Source: Arenicola marina (lineage: Eukaryota > Annelida > Polychaeta > Arenicolidae). From it: DNA of 64,000 nucleotides. Positions 36,383-49,369 of the stretch are shown piece after piece. Where the stretch lies: the NCBI GenBank assembly GCA_964019135.1, contig OZ025253.1, forward strand, positions 38,118,548-38,182,547, read 5' to 3'. Position 1 is the first letter of the stretch, and every line of letters begins with the position of its first letter. Made by a program: the position numbers and the translations under genes. The notes under the pieces were generated by a model. It had not been told where the DNA came from. It saw nothing but the letters and a program-made list of their open reading frames with translations, and did no database searches.

Positions 36383-37448
36383 GTAGATATTATGAGCCCG
36401 ATCTGTGGAAATGTTAGTCTTTCCCGTTCACGTTGACGTACATTACAACATTTCAGTTTTCTAATTACGCTAAAAGAGGTCATGTGCCGTTGAAAAAATG
36501 TTTCTTTTTGTTTAAGAAGACTTGTTCAGCTAATGGCCAAATATCCATCTAGACATAAACAATACCCTACATCGAAAACGGTGTTAAAATGAAGGAACAA
36601 AGATAGCGATAGCAACATGCTCAGCTTTTGAACTGCGCTGAGTATTTTGATGAATCTTTTTCGCACTGATTAACACATGGTTATCATCAGCCCACAACAC
36701 ACGATTACATAATATTAAATAAACAACTAATAAGTTTATTGCACTAAAAGGACTCATGTCCATGGTGCGGAACGTATATGAAACGCAAATGTTCTTCCTT
36801 GTCCTTGCATAGACCATGAACTGGTGATTTTCGATATAATTAGGAGTATGAAGTCTGAGCTGAAACAATTTCTGACCGAGGGTGAAAAAGATCACATACG
36901 CCCACAAAGTGGGTTTCTTCTTCAACAGAAACCATGCCTTCACGGCTACACGATCGTTAGTATCTAGCGTCCCTGATTTATTAAGCCTAACATATACAAA
37001 TATGTACACTGTGCACTAACCGTTGTGGCCTCTGTTAGTGCTGTTGTTATGTGTACACTTCAATATGGACATGCAGATAGTGTTCATTTTGATTATTTTG
37101 GCGATATTGCACCATCACCTCCCATCATATATCCGAGACTTGTTGACAACCGCATCTACATTCTGTATCATCGGTGGTCTGTGGTAAACATCTGTTTTCG
37201 TAGACATGGCGCCACATGGTTACTACAACTAAAATACTATATAAAACTTGAAGATTGAAGATAACATCGAAACGCTTTTAAACCTTTTAGTGAATCATTC
37301 TTTTCAACAATTGGCCGATATTGCGTATTGTGATATTAATGGCACACATAGCCACATTAAAAAGGCTTTGTGCTGCTCCAATATTGTTATGAAAAGTCAC
37401 ACCTGAGCAATAACGAGACAAGACACGTGGTCCACTTTTATTCCGCAG
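36383..37448. other. gene B intron 7
   Basis: A 141-codon open frame lies on the minus strand (37009-36584). It has no recognisable motif or GC shift, and I treat it as chance. Confidence 0.5.
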
Positions 37449-37687
37449 TTGTTGAGACGGGGGTCTATGCTCGCCACTGACCAGGCTGTGACTGACCCTG
37501 CCGCCAGCCGCACCTGTCGCGGCGCCCGGGGGCCAAGCACGTGCGCCCACGCGTGCGTCAATGCCGGCAGCTGGTGTTCAGTGTTCAGTTCGACCGGACA
37601 ACGGACACCTGCTGTCTGTTGGATTACATGAGCTGCACCTCCATTCGTGCAGCTGAATCTGGGACCTCGATCTGGATCAAAGACTAA

Positions 37688-39324
37688 TGGAACAGTCGCA
37701 GGCCGATACTTTCAAGGCAATTTTGTGCGACATTTATTGTTTGGGAATTTTGTTCTTAGCTGATGCCATACGTCTTCAGACTCAGCGCTACATTCGTGTC
37801 CAGCTGTCATTTGTGTTAATAGAGTGGTAGGAGGACGATTTCGTAATTGGTCATTTTTATAATTATCAATTCTGAATGTAACTCAATTTGGCACCAACTT
37901 TTCTTCTTTTCTCCGCGAGACATCTAAGCAACTCGACGTCAGGTAGACTCATAAATATAAACAAGTATAAAAAAAACAAGTTAAAAGGTTATATGCGCCT
38001 GAACAGATTGAATAAGATGTAGACTTCGCCTCAGTACTGCTCACATATTTGTGGCGCATTAGCGTCAACAACATGAGTATTCTATCGGTGTACGCATGTA
38101 AAGGTTGTTTTCAAAGCGTCTAAGGGTTATTCGCAAATTGCTGCTTCTTGTTCTTAAAGTTTTTTAGCAAATATACATTATTCAATATGCCGCAAATGAT
38201 GTGGATTGTTCGCATTTCTATTGGAAATTATAGAATATCCCTATAGATCGTACCGTAAAGTGACACACATAACGATGCCTTATGACAAGCTTGTGTCTTG
38301 TGCTTGCTTAAAACGCGTGCTGATAAAAAAAGTCTGTAGTGAGTTAGTGTAGTGTACTGTAGTAAGAATAGTATAGAACATTCCCAAAGACGACTTCGCG
38401 AATTAAATTTCGGATTATCCCACTGTGAGGCGACACTGCATGTGTGAGGCATCTGGGTATTATCTTGGTCTTAGCGAGATGTCAAAACGGCGTCATCACA
38501 TGACAACACATTCTGTAGGCAATTAATTAAACGATATTTTCATCTACGTAAAGGGCAAATTCTGCATGTAAGTTAGACAAGCGGATTACTTTTAGCATTG
38601 CCCTACTAATTACCATGAAAATAGTATTTATCTCCCTGGAACATCTCAAGATAACGCCAAAATACTTCCCTGTATTAATTGCGCCAGTCATGCTTTTTCC
38701 AAGATGGCGTATAGTTGCAACCGGAATCCTTGCAGCAACAGTCTCCAGCGGATTTTGAGACTCATCCAAAAGAAAAATAATGCGTCGTACGATCTTTTAG
38801 TAGGCAAGTGTATTTATTTCTGCGCTGTAGACTCACACGTACGACAAATATAAATGACACATATTCATCTTAAAACTATTAATACACGCACATATGATCA
38901 TCGTACCGGTGTAACGACCAGGCCCCTGCCCGAATTACACATGTTAGTGGCACCATCTAGCGGATACCAGCAGCGTGAGTCAGGATAGGCAGAAGAGCAC
39001 TCGCCTGGGGGAGCTGGGGTAGTAGTACAGGAAGTAGGACGGTAACTCGGTAGGGGGCGTGTGTGAGATTGGGTTTTGTAAACTTCCGCCGGAGTAGGAA
39101 GCAGAGAGAGGAACAGTTTGAGGGAAAGAAGAAAAGAGGATTAAAGGCAATTAACAAGAGTATTTTTATGAATAGTTTAGTTATCTTTCTATATAGGTTG
39201 GTTAGCAGGTTTCTTTAGTACTTTTAAGTGCAGACAGCCGCATTTTAGGTCTATTTTCAAGCGTATATATACAGTTAGCTTGATTATCGCTCATTGGCTA
39301 AGAGGTCTTGGGGGACGCTTAACT
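37688..39324. other. 3' side of gene B, convergent spacer
   Basis: Lies between the 3' ends of B (+) and C (-). AT-rich; the 3' UTR of B may occupy the first part. No exon supported. Confidence 0.45.
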
Positions 39325-39339
39325 GTAGACTATATTCAT

Positions 39340-39535
39340 TGTACGGTTACCGTAGCCTCGGTGCCTATCTTCGTTACACGGTAGACCCGCTGGTCTATAT
39401 TCATTGCACGGTAGCGTCGGTGCCTATCTTCGTTACACGCTTGCCCCGCTGGTCTATATTCATTGCACGGTAGCGTCGGTGCCTATCTTCGTTACACGGT
39501 AGCTCCGCTGGTATACATCATTGCACGGTAGCCTT
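39340..39535. repeat. 59 bp tandem repeat, about 3.3 copies
   Basis: Unit GGTCTATATTCATTGCACGG, then TAGCGTCGGTGCCTATCTTC, then GTTACACGNTNGCCCCGCT. Copies are nearly identical. Confidence 0.88.
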
Positions 39536-39536
39536 C

Positions 39537-39738
39537 AGGTTTAGTCCAGTTTATACAGGTTTAGGTTTAGGGTGAGGGATTTATGCCTGTGTGTGTATGC
39601 CGCCATTGCCGCTGCTATAACAATCATCATCCCCGGGGGGTTTAGTCCAGTTTACACAGGTTTAGGGTGAGGAATTTATGTTTGCTTGTGTTTGCCCCCT
39701 CTGCCGCTACTATGGCAAGCATCATCCCTGGGGTTTAA
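39537..39738. repeat. tandem duplication of about 100 bp
   Basis: Two copies of a unit starting GGTTTAGTCCAGTTTA and ending ATCATCCCCGGGG, directly after the 59 bp array. Confidence 0.8.
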
Positions 39739-40718
39739 TCTTGGGTTAGAGATATAGGTGTTTAGAGTTAGGTTTGTTTGGCAAGACACTGTCCCGGTTA
39801 TAGGAAGATATTCTGCATAGTTTTACGTTAATGCTGATAAGGATTCAGTGCTGTGAGATGTTGCTGCTGCTGTTTTAGTATGGGAGAAGTCATTATTGTT
39901 GTGTGAAGAGCTTCGGGCGCACTACCAAAATCGAGTGAGAGAATCTGGGTGGATAATGACATATCAAGGCCTAGACTAAAGAATATTTATTATTGTTATG
40001 TGAAGTGTGGTGTGTTATGTGCAAATAAATCTTGGAAAAGTACATTGGTATATTTCTTCCGCGACCGCTTGTGTAGATTCAACCGAACTCGAGAACTTGA
40101 CGAAATAGAGTGGATGCGAAAAACCGATTTAATAGTAGTAATGCTGGGGCAAAATTTTATATGACAGATAATACGCTACCAAATTCCATAAGTTAGATTA
40201 AGGCACAAGCACGCTACGAGACCCCACCCCCTCGGCACGTTACACCACAATACCGAAGGTGTACATCGAACAATTACCATTATATTTTGTTTCGGAGAGT
40301 ATTAAAATAAATATGCATTTGGTGTACTTGAATGATCTTTGGTACATGTTTCAGGTAAACTTCCCTATGCGACAAATATTTAATAAACAATACGATTTTC
40401 CGCCGTGTTTGACACAATCTGGCGCCCTTGATCATTCGTCTAATTGAACTTGACTGTGCAATGATGTTTCCATTTGCAATGTGATGAACAAATATATGTA
40501 TATGCTTAAAAATCATGGCACAAATTAGACCAGTGACTTATACAGTATCATGTTATTCCCGAGCCGTCTGTACCAACACGTTTGCTCTTGGTGATCCCTG
40601 GACGACCGTTTGCGCGCCTCCGTTGTTCTTTTGAATCAAGTAGATGTCATATCACACCGGTAGACATCAGGTTAAGGGTCCAGCGGTATTGGAACCCCCA
40701 ACGGACGAGCCCTCAAGG
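39739..40718. other. no gene recognised
   Basis: AT-rich sequence downstream of gene C; no coding signal. Confidence 0.45.
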
Positions 40719-41340
40719 TCATCTGGCTCCGGGCGACGGCTCAGAGCCTGATCCAGATGGAGGTTCCGGTCTGGGGGTCACGGTGTAACTCACCCCGTCC
40801 TGGAGACAGCAGGCCACGGGCGTCCTTTGGTACTCGAACCTACGACAGACCGCGCGGGCCCGCTCCGAACAGGCGGCGGCACATTGGAGGCGACGTGTGG
40901 CGCCGAGACAGGTGCGGCGGGCCGCTGGGTCGCTCACCGCCCGGTCATGGGCACTCAGCGTGTACCTGTCGGTCTCTACCCCTGAAATAAACGAAATGAA
41001 AAGAATCAAATGGTGGAAGCAATTAGTAGGCTTAATTAGTAATGTTATGATCCCTTTTAACAATGTGGTCGCATGAGAAATGCTATTCCCCGTGACTGTC
41101 AGCTTTCATTTATTTGCACTAGGTGAACATAACATGTGGCACAACCACATGTGTACGACACTGCTAAAGTCAGAAAGAAATAATCTTTACTACATATTCA
41201 TGTATACCTACATATATAATGCATCATAATTATAAAGAAAACTAAATATGATGTATTCACCGATGAGAGAAATTAGAAACTTTAATCCCTGGGGGCTATC
41301 ATATCGTTAAATTACGATTTTTATTCATCCATACATTACC

Positions 41341-41660
41341 GGCATTTATTGCAAACGTGGGAGCTATCGTGTCTTTTTTCAGATATAGTCGTTCCTTCAG
41401 ACACGGTAGTTCTTTCAGAAACAGTTGTTTCTTCGGATAAGGTAGTTTCTCTAGATGGAGTCGTTCCTTCAAACCGTGTAGTTCCTTCAGATAGAGTAGC
41501 TCTTTCAGAAACAGTCGTTTCTTCGGATACAGTCGTTTCTTCGGATACAGTTCGTATCTTCAAACAGAGTGGTTTCTTCAGAATAAGTCGTTTCTTGAGA
41601 TACTGTTACTTCTTCTGATACTGTTGTTTCCTTAGTTATAGTAGTTTCATCAGATGCAGT
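41341..41660 (-). repeat. 18 bp coding minisatellite in gene C exon 7 (6-aa repeats)
   Basis: About 17 copies of an 18 bp unit encoding Glu-Glu-Thr-Thr-Val-Ser with variants (ERATLS, EGTTRF, KETTVS). It occupies the position of the 16-residue repeats of gene A, directly after VDDIRRDVTTVLPHTS. An extra base near 41560 shifts the frame in the middle of the array. Confidence 0.88.
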
Positions 41661-42245
41661 CGTTTCTTCAGATGTATGTGGTAGCACGGTTGTGACGTCA
41701 CGTCTTATGTCATCCACGGAAGTTGCCCACGGCGTGAAGTTAAAGGTCCCGGGAGAAGGGTTGAGATCAAGGGCGTAGGATTCCTTGTATTTTTGTCCGT
41801 ATAGCCAGGAAGCAAATCTGCAATCAGGAGTGTATAAATAACATTCTTGCTCTTGTGAGAATAAATAAGTTGTAAAGCAGTATCCGTTTTATGTATTACG
41901 AAATATCCCTGACGTCACACAAAAAACAACTCTTTATATGGATTTGAAAAACCGCTTAGCTCCATTGGACGCTTTTCTGGCAACCAGGGAGAAAGCATGT
42001 AAAGAGCATGCCGCCCAATCACCGGGCTTCCGATATCCCGGTTTTGACATAAAACGGTGACACTATTATCAGAATATGTCATATATGACACGCAATACCA
42101 TAATGAACGGACCTCAAAGTGGGTCAAAACAGATCTTCATACATAGGTCACCCAACCGAATGTCACTGAGAGGGCCTGAGGTCCGTGGAGGTCTATTGTG
42201 ACGTCAGTAGTGTCATATGGCGCTAGAATTCCGAAGTCAAAAAGT

Positions 42246-42475
42246 AGGGCCCCAGAGGGGCTTTTTCGACACGGCGACACAGCGATTTTTAAAATCGACA
42301 ACGCGACATTGGGGTTGTCTTAGAATCGACATGCGACATAAGACTTAGCGACACGGCGACATGGACCTTTTCTTAAAATCGACACGCGACATGGACCTTT
42401 TCTTAAAATCGACACGCGACATGGACCTTTTCTTAAAATCGACACGCGACATGGCTACCCCCCCTCAGGGGCCCT
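42246..42475. mobile_element. 230 bp MITE at the 5' edge of gene C exon 4
   Basis: Inverted termini AGGGCCCCAGAGGGG and CCCCTCAGGGGCCCT (imperfect by a base or two), flanked by direct AAAAGT at 42240-42245 and 42476-42481. The interior is a 30 bp tandem repeat (GACATGGACCTTTTCTTAAA, then ATCGACACGC), with three clean and several decayed copies. Non-coding. Confidence 0.85.
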
Positions 42476-42998
42476 AAAAGTCACTGAAATTATGGATAAG
42501 TTTATGGATATAAATGGGATTCCACTCTTCCATGGAGCCTCAAATTCGGATAGTATATCTCCGAAATGCGAACTTCTACGTTTAGCATGCTTCGCGGTAG
42601 TTCCTTCGCAAATGAACTGATCAAAGATTGTTTTACCGACCTAAGGCTATTTGCATATTCCGTCATATTTCTTAATACATGTCCCATGGGCAAATCCATG
42701 CATACTTCAAACGACTAAGCAGGTTCAAAGCAGAATTGTGCGTGACTTTGTCATATCCATCTTAGAGAGGACGTTAGCAGGGAAATTATTTGATTTAAAT
42801 CAAAACCTGTATAAATTACCGAAGGACGCCTCGATAATACGTATGCTACCTGGCTTGAAGTCGAGCCCAGGAACTTGTAAGTAATAGCCGTGTATACGAT
42901 GCCCAGCTGGTTGACGGGCGGCACGCGGAAACCGTCTACGTCATAGGCTCCTGCGTTCATCGCCTGTACCGTCACAGTCACTCTGACGTCACTCGTAT

Positions 42999-44180
42999 CT
43001 TGATAAAGTTTACTTCGATGTAGTTGGATTTCGTAGCATGACTTAACTCCAAATGTCTGTGTTGGTTACTGTCGCAAACCTACCCCATATGTTTAAGCAA
43101 CTGTTTTTATACTGCAAATTATTATTTATTGATGTCAGCCGATTCTTTTATTGTTTCACAAACTGATGTTGCATTTATCATTTACATTTAACATATGGAA
43201 TGCGATATGGCGGAGCAATACACATGTGTTGTGTAGCATGTGCAGTTAGTTATACCATGCTTATGTGATACCAGCTTATGTGAGCTTATGTGAGCTGGTT
43301 GGTTTCGCCTGGCGGACCTGTAGCATCCTGAAGGGTGCATGCCTTTGGGACTGGTCGGGTATACCGCCCGGTATACTCAAGCTCTTCCAGTCCTGCTGAT
43401 ACGGGCTACTCCAAATGTCCATGAAATGTTCACACCAGTCATACCCGGTGCATTTAGGGGCAATGGAAACATCCTAGTGTGTCACTTTTCAATCAGCCGC
43501 TATCTTCTACTATTTTTCCGTGCTGATTTGAACGGGACACAATCGGTCAGATAAACAGTGGTGTATTTGATCTCAAACTGTGAATTTATCTTCGATTAGA
43601 TTAATTGCAATTTTCGCGTATGAAGGATAATTCTTATGGTTAAATTTGACGTGGGATAGAGGGACTACGGCCTAAGCGTAACGCCCTCTGCCGGGAGATT
43701 GTTGGAAGAAGTGTCGGGAGGTAATGATGTAATGCCCGTATTCGGCTTGCCTTATGGACATACCCGGGCTACCAAAGAAATGCACCCACTGTCCGCAACT
43801 AGTTCTGGGAGAGGAACAGGCCGGTCAACTTCTCAAGTTTATGTCTGTTCGAGGCGCATGCATATTTCCCATGCTTCTATTGTATGATACGCCCTGTATA
43901 ATACGTCTCGTGCCTGGAAGTGTTTGTAAATATCTTCGTAGCACACTCGAATATAAATCGATCATTATACTGCAACGTTACATAGACTGTGCGAGTGTAA
44001 TGCTCATCATTGTATATGAAAACTATATGTCGTGTGAGTAAATTAGCGATTAAAAAGTCAAGACATTGTAATGTACTGCAAGAGTTTTCTGATTTCCGCG
44101 ATAGGCATCCAGGAATCCTTGGAGATTCGCGATTAGCTTTTGGCCATTTTGGGGGATCGTTATCCGTACAATATCACATT
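42999..44180. other. gene C intron 2, first part
   Basis: AT-rich, no recognisable coding features. Confidence 0.45.
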
Positions 44181-46727
44181 TATACTGTGGCCCATAGGTA
44201 CAAAGTAGCTGCGCTCTGCAAATCAGAGCTGCGCCCTGCAAAACAGAGCTGCTCTCTGCAAAACAGAGCTGCTCTCTGTAAATCAGAGCTGCGCTCTGCA
44301 AATCAGAGATGCTCCCTGCAAATCAGAGCTGCGCGCTAAAGCGGCGCAGCGAGGAGTTCTCTACAGACCATATAAATAATTTTTGAGCTGTGCCCTTCAA
44401 ATCAGAGCTGCGCAATGCACGCAGAGCTGCGCCCTGCATTTCAGAGCTGCGCCCTGCAATCAGAGCTGCGCAATGCATTTCAGAGCTGCACCCTGCATTT
44501 CAGAGCTGCATCCTGCAATCAGAGCTGCGCCCTGCATTTCAGAGCTGCGCCCTGCAATCAGAGCTGCGCCCTGCAATCAGAGCTGCGCCCTGCAACTCAG
44601 AGCTGCGCCCTGCAAATCAGAGCTGCGCCCCGCAAATCAGAGCTGCGCCCTGCAATCAGAGCTGCGCCCTGCATTTCTGAACTGCGCCCTACAATCAGAG
44701 CTGCGCCCTGCAAATCAGAGCCGCGCCCTGCAAATCAGAGCCGCGCCCTGCAAATCAGAGCTGCCCCATGCAAATCAGAGCTGCGCCCTGCAAATCAGAC
44801 CTGCGCCCTGCAAATCGGAGCTGCGCTCTGCAAATCAGAGCTGCGCGCAGAAAATCAGACCTGTGCCCTGCAATTTGGAGCTGCAGCCTGCATTTTGGAG
44901 CTGCGCCCTGCATTTTGGAACTGCGCTGGAACTGGAACTGAAATAAGTCAGTCGGTACGCGAGTGGGTTACCAAGCAACAGGGCCCGTGTTTACAAACAT
45001 TCCTTATAAGGAAAACAATATATTTGCTTGAGTAAAAAGAAATTACTCCGGAAGGAATTTACCAGAGAACCGTTTCACAAACATTCACAAGTAAATGAAG
45101 TCCTACACAAGTAATTCTTAAGCAAATTCCTTATGCGAGATCGCGAGTTTTGCAAATGTGCGTTGCCTAATAAGCTTAATGGCGAAATAGTCATAGAATT
45201 GTTAACATTTAGCAACTATTTCCCTACGCAAAGCCAAAGGCTATAAGTTAGGATCTATATCTTGGAGATGAACAAACAAACATGTGTGCAGGAAATGATT
45301 AGGTTCATTCCTAAAGCCGATTCAAATAAGGATTTATATACATTTATGTAATCCGGGGCCTGTTTCCTACAACTGTTTAGATCTATAAAAAAAACTGTAA
45401 TTGTAAAGATATAAGCCCCCATTGCCCCAAGCATGACATAGATTGTATGCATTTTCACAAAATTTAACGTAACACAAGGCTAGACTACACTTGCATTTGC
45501 CGATTTAATCCATTTAATTATCTAATCCACCTCCGCAAGCTGGCAGGCGAAACAACGGGCAAGTCTATATACAGATATCTATAGTATGGATATGACGAAC
45601 ACACTAAGCTACACTGCGGCGCTGGGTCAGTCGGAATAGCAATAAACATTTTGTTCGTGGCTATGACGTCAATAAAGAACTAAACAAATACAATGTTGCA
45701 AAGATCATGAGTGCACCTCACGCGCATCACGTGGCTTTGTCATCAAGGGGTGGGGGGTCACTACCTATTCGATTGCTAGTAAATTTAGCGTGTCAATTCC
45801 ACATAACAATCCATATCAAATGCTGAGGTTTCAGGGAAATCGAAGCTACACATTTTACAGTATCATTAAAATAAAGATGCGCATGTAATTGTCGAGACGA
45901 TGTTTTTGTCGTCGTAATACCTCGAATTAGTCGCGCTTCATAGGCAACAACAGAACAACTGCCCGTTCGATTTTGATAATATTTGGCATGTCACTTGTTT
46001 ATGACCATTCCTATCAAATTTTCTGCGAAATCGAAGCGACAGTTTCTTCGTAGATCTCTAGTCGTTGAAATAATATTGCCATCTGGAATCACAGGATTGG
46101 AGAGTAGAAAAGAGAAACATGTTGGTAAATTTGTATTATTTCTGAAGTTCAATCTAAAATTAATATGGCCAACTCACAGTAAATGTTATTTGCTTACATT
46201 GTAATACTGCATGTATTTATTGCAAAAAAACAGGGTCAACTGAGGGTAAGGGCTCCCCTTCCCCAATATAACACCCACCCAAGGCGATAACTCGCTAAAG
46301 CCAGGTCAGATATTTATTACGGAGTGACCCCCGCTCGGGCGCGGCTTTGAAATGCAGAGCGCAGCTCAGATTTGCACAGCGCAGCTCTGATTTGCAGGGC
46401 GCAGCTCTAATTTGCAGAGCGCAGCTCAAAATTGCAGGGCGCAGCTCTGATTGCAGGGCGCAGCTCAGATTGCAGGGCGCAGCTCTGATTGTAGGACGCA
46501 GCTCTGATTGCAGGGCGCAGCTCAGATTTGCAGGGCGCAGCTCTGATTGCAGGGCGCAGCTCAGATTGCAGGGCGCAGCTCTGATTGTAGGACGCAGCTC
46601 TGATTGCAGGGCGCAGCTCAGATTTGCAGGGCGCAGTTCTGATTTGCAGGGCGCAGCTCAGATTGCAGGGCGCAGCTCTGATTTGCAGGGCGCAGCTACT
46701 TTGTACTTTGTATGGGCCACAGTACAT
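44181..46727. mobile_element. 2.5 kb foldback element with minisatellite arms
   Basis: The left arm (44181-44940) starts TACTGTGGCCCATA...TACAAAGTAGCTGCG and continues as about 35 copies of a 20-21 bp unit CTGCGCCCTGCAAATCAGAG. The right arm (46345-46727) is the same unit in reverse orientation (GCAGCTCTGATTTGCAGGGC, about 17 copies) and ends with the complement of the same terminal sequence (TGGGCCACAGTA). The 1.4 kb between the arms is single-copy AT-rich DNA without coding potential. The open frames in the arms (Cys-Ala-Leu-Gln-Ser-Glu-Leu-Arg-Pro and others) are repeat artefacts. Confidence 0.82.
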
Positions 46728-48628
46728 TTAAGGTGGGTTTTTTTCGCGCCCGGCTTGAACAGTCCTTATCTTGGAGATTACACTATTAATTCCTTCGTCA
46801 GTGAAACGTGTATATCTCGTTTGTGTCAATCTACACTTTTATATGGCAACAAAACATGGCGTCCCTGATAAAAAAATACCGTATGTTTTTCAATATCAGC
46901 CTATCAAATAATCGAGGATGGGTTTGCAGAGGGGTGGGGGGTAGGTACTGGTACCGGTTGCGTTGTTTCCTGTGTGACATGTATGCCTACTCGAAAGTGG
47001 GGCGAAGACCATTGCTCAAGCTTTAAATCACTCGCTATATAGGTATAGTATATATCCACCATGTTCCCCGGAAAAGACTAACGATTATACTTAACAGTCC
47101 ACCAAAATCCTTGTTGACATAACTATAAACATATTTGCAGTCCGTCAAGCCTCTCCCGCTTTTTTCGGTGTTAAGTCAATATATTACGTTGCCTGATGGA
47201 TGACTCCTGAAAGGAGTTTTGGCCTCTTCCAAACTGACACGGACGAGGACAACCCCCCTCCCCCCTACGATCATTGTTCCAACATTATTTGATTAATATA
47301 TTAATGTGTTATGTGCTACTTACCTGCATAGCTGGCTCCATAGTAGATGCACATTTGTAATTAAGCCTAAGTTAGATGATTGTGTCAGATTGCCGTCTGC
47401 AGGTTGGAAAAGACGCGCCACCTGGCGAATATACTGACCCGTAATTTCCAGGTCTTCAGTTGTGACAGTTGCTATAGTCACGTCAATCAAAATACCCGTA
47501 ACAATCGAATTGCAAAGCTATGTGATGAAGTAATGATTGAAGATTGCCATGGTAACCAGCAAACAGAGGCTCATTGTAGGACCATCCTGCATCACCGGTT
47601 CGAAAAATGTCAAACGTCTATAGAATTGATAATGACGGCAAGATCGTACGAGTGATATCTTAGAAGCTCGTACTAAAGCAGTTCGTTCCAGTTTATTCGG
47701 CTTGTTGTAGTGACCTGACTTTATTCTTTAGTGGTTTTGTATAACTGGTTTTATAATTAGTTTTTAATGATGTTCTATTAGTAACGAACCCATTTGTTGT
47801 GTTAAGGTTTCTGGTGTGATTGCGTGATCCATGGTCTGTGCAATTAATGGATAAGTATATACCCGTGTCCTCTCACTTGCCAAGTTTTAATGCGTTCAAT
47901 TTTCAATTTGTTCAAGCTTATCCTATCCTTACCTTATTTTTTGCCCGGTCTTCTTCTTATTATTATTATTAGTTTTTCTTCTATTTTGATGTTATTAAAA
48001 ATCACATTCTTGTTGGTCAGGTAGCCCGGATGACCGCTACCCTATGGTCTTAGCCCGGGTCAACCATCCTAAATGTCGACATTTCGTTAGTTTATATCCA
48101 CCATTTACTGCTTTAATACTTGCACACTTAGGACAATAACTGAACCTTGGACTTAGACTAGGACTTGGACTATTCTAAATTGTCGCCACTTGTCACCATG
48201 AATATTAAAGCGTTTTGTTGTCATTTGTATTATAGTGCCTGCATTGTGCTAGAAACGCAATTACTTACCTTAAGTGAGTACATTGCAGCAGCAACTGTGT
48301 CAGTGTAATGCATTTTAAATACGGAGAATTACTGTCGGGCTAAAATCGGATATCTTCGGTATGGGGCCTTACCGAGAACGCCGATCGTGTGACCACTGAC
48401 AACGCACCTGTTTTGAAACACACTTCTCTGTCATGTAAGGTGTCAAGCCAACCATAGCGGGTTAGATCCTTTTTTCAGGAGGAGGTGATATTGGTGACGA
48501 GGAGGCAACACGCAAGGACAACCACAGGAACACGTGTGAGTTGGCGTGAATGCGTAAAACAATAGGACTTTTCATGCCGGTGTCATATCTCCTGCCATAT
48601 GTGTCAAAATGGCTACCTTTTGAAGGAT
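46728..48628. other. gene C intron 2, middle part
   Basis: No gene recognised; a 91-codon frame at 47380-47655 (+) has no identifiable motif. Confidence 0.4.
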
Positions 48629-48960
48629 GATTGGACACAATATGTAGAGAGGTTAGAGCATCACTTTGACGCCAATGACATTGAAAATGAAGGCAAGAAA
48701 AATTCCACATTGCTTATATTGTCAACGACATAAGACATTAGTGGATATGGTTCAGCGGTACACCTGTTCTAAGCTCCATATAATTGTGCGAAGGTAAAAA
48801 ATTCAATACACGCATACGTCAAGCATATGGAAATGTGTCGTCATATGTCGATGAACTCATAGCTGATAAATTGCGAGCAAATGTGAGTATGGATATCAAT
48901 TAAGTGATAACCTCAGAGACAGGCTCTGATGTATCTCAGTGCACGTCTGATTGCAAGTCA
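48629..48960 (+). pseudogene. Ty3/gypsy gag fragment, decayed
   Basis: Reads WTQYVERLEHHFDANDIENE, then a stop near 48732, and after shifts YGYQLSDNLRDRL. This is the capsid signature (W..Y.ERL..yF.AN.I, ..G..L.dmLRDRLVCG) of the common animal gypsy gag family. It has several stops and frame changes and no linked pol. Confidence 0.65.
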
Positions 48961-49369
48961 CACTGTCTGTATTTGAAACGAGTATGTTCGTACCTGATTA
49001 GATACGCTGCATAACCTATTCGAGATTATATTACTTCCGTTCTACCTCCAGTTACTGTATCAACGTTAAAACGTTCATCAGCCCCACGTATGTGGATGAT
49101 GCAATTTCGCGTTGAAACCTATTCCTTATCAATTACAAACGTCCCCAGACATTGATGTAACTATGTCAGAAATTAACAGCTCAAAGCAGCATACTTATAT
49201 GCGACATCTTAGATATTTCACATCTTAGAATCAAGAATAAAAGTATCTCAAAATTATGATGCATATATGTTTTATATCTCGTTGAGTCTGTAAAACAACA
49301 ATTTCAACATAAACCTGGGCGGACTAGTTTACCGCGCGAGGACGTCCTAGCGAGTCGTGGTCGATATCG

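Larger units (their letters stand above)
25823..37687 (+). pseudogene. gene B: IgGFc-binding-like / PAN paralog, eight exons, disrupted
   Basis: Exons: 25823-25874, 27109-27315, 27768-27919, 28341-28496, 28957-29176, 30874-31277 resuming at 35381, 36261-36382 and 37449-37687. Exon 1 is a signal peptide (MPRNISVSFRLLVATAT, splice phase 1 as in gene A). Exons 3-5 have the same lengths as in A (152, 156, 220) and intact frames: TSDQGVVV..DGFRVPPV, IGIVAPHDDT, GDLSGTTIIADKPVFVTSG. Exon 2 lacks about 15 residues in frame. Exon 6 has a net 10-base loss near 31200, after which the matching TWTETGELSATQL lies in another frame, and is then split by a 4.1 kb transposon. Exon 7 has no Thr-rich repeats. 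Exon 8 has a net loss near 37470 and a one-base loss near 37590. A normal product cannot be made; a shorter secreted form is conceivable. Confidence 0.8.

Noticed and set aside
36584-37009. 141-codon open frame on the minus strand in gene B intron 7
   Set aside because: AT-rich, no motif, lies in an intron; chance frame.
44383-45035. Open frames of 187-206 codons with Cys-Ala-Leu-Gln repeats, and similar ones at 46347-46868
   Set aside because: Products of the 20-21 bp minisatellite arms of the foldback element.
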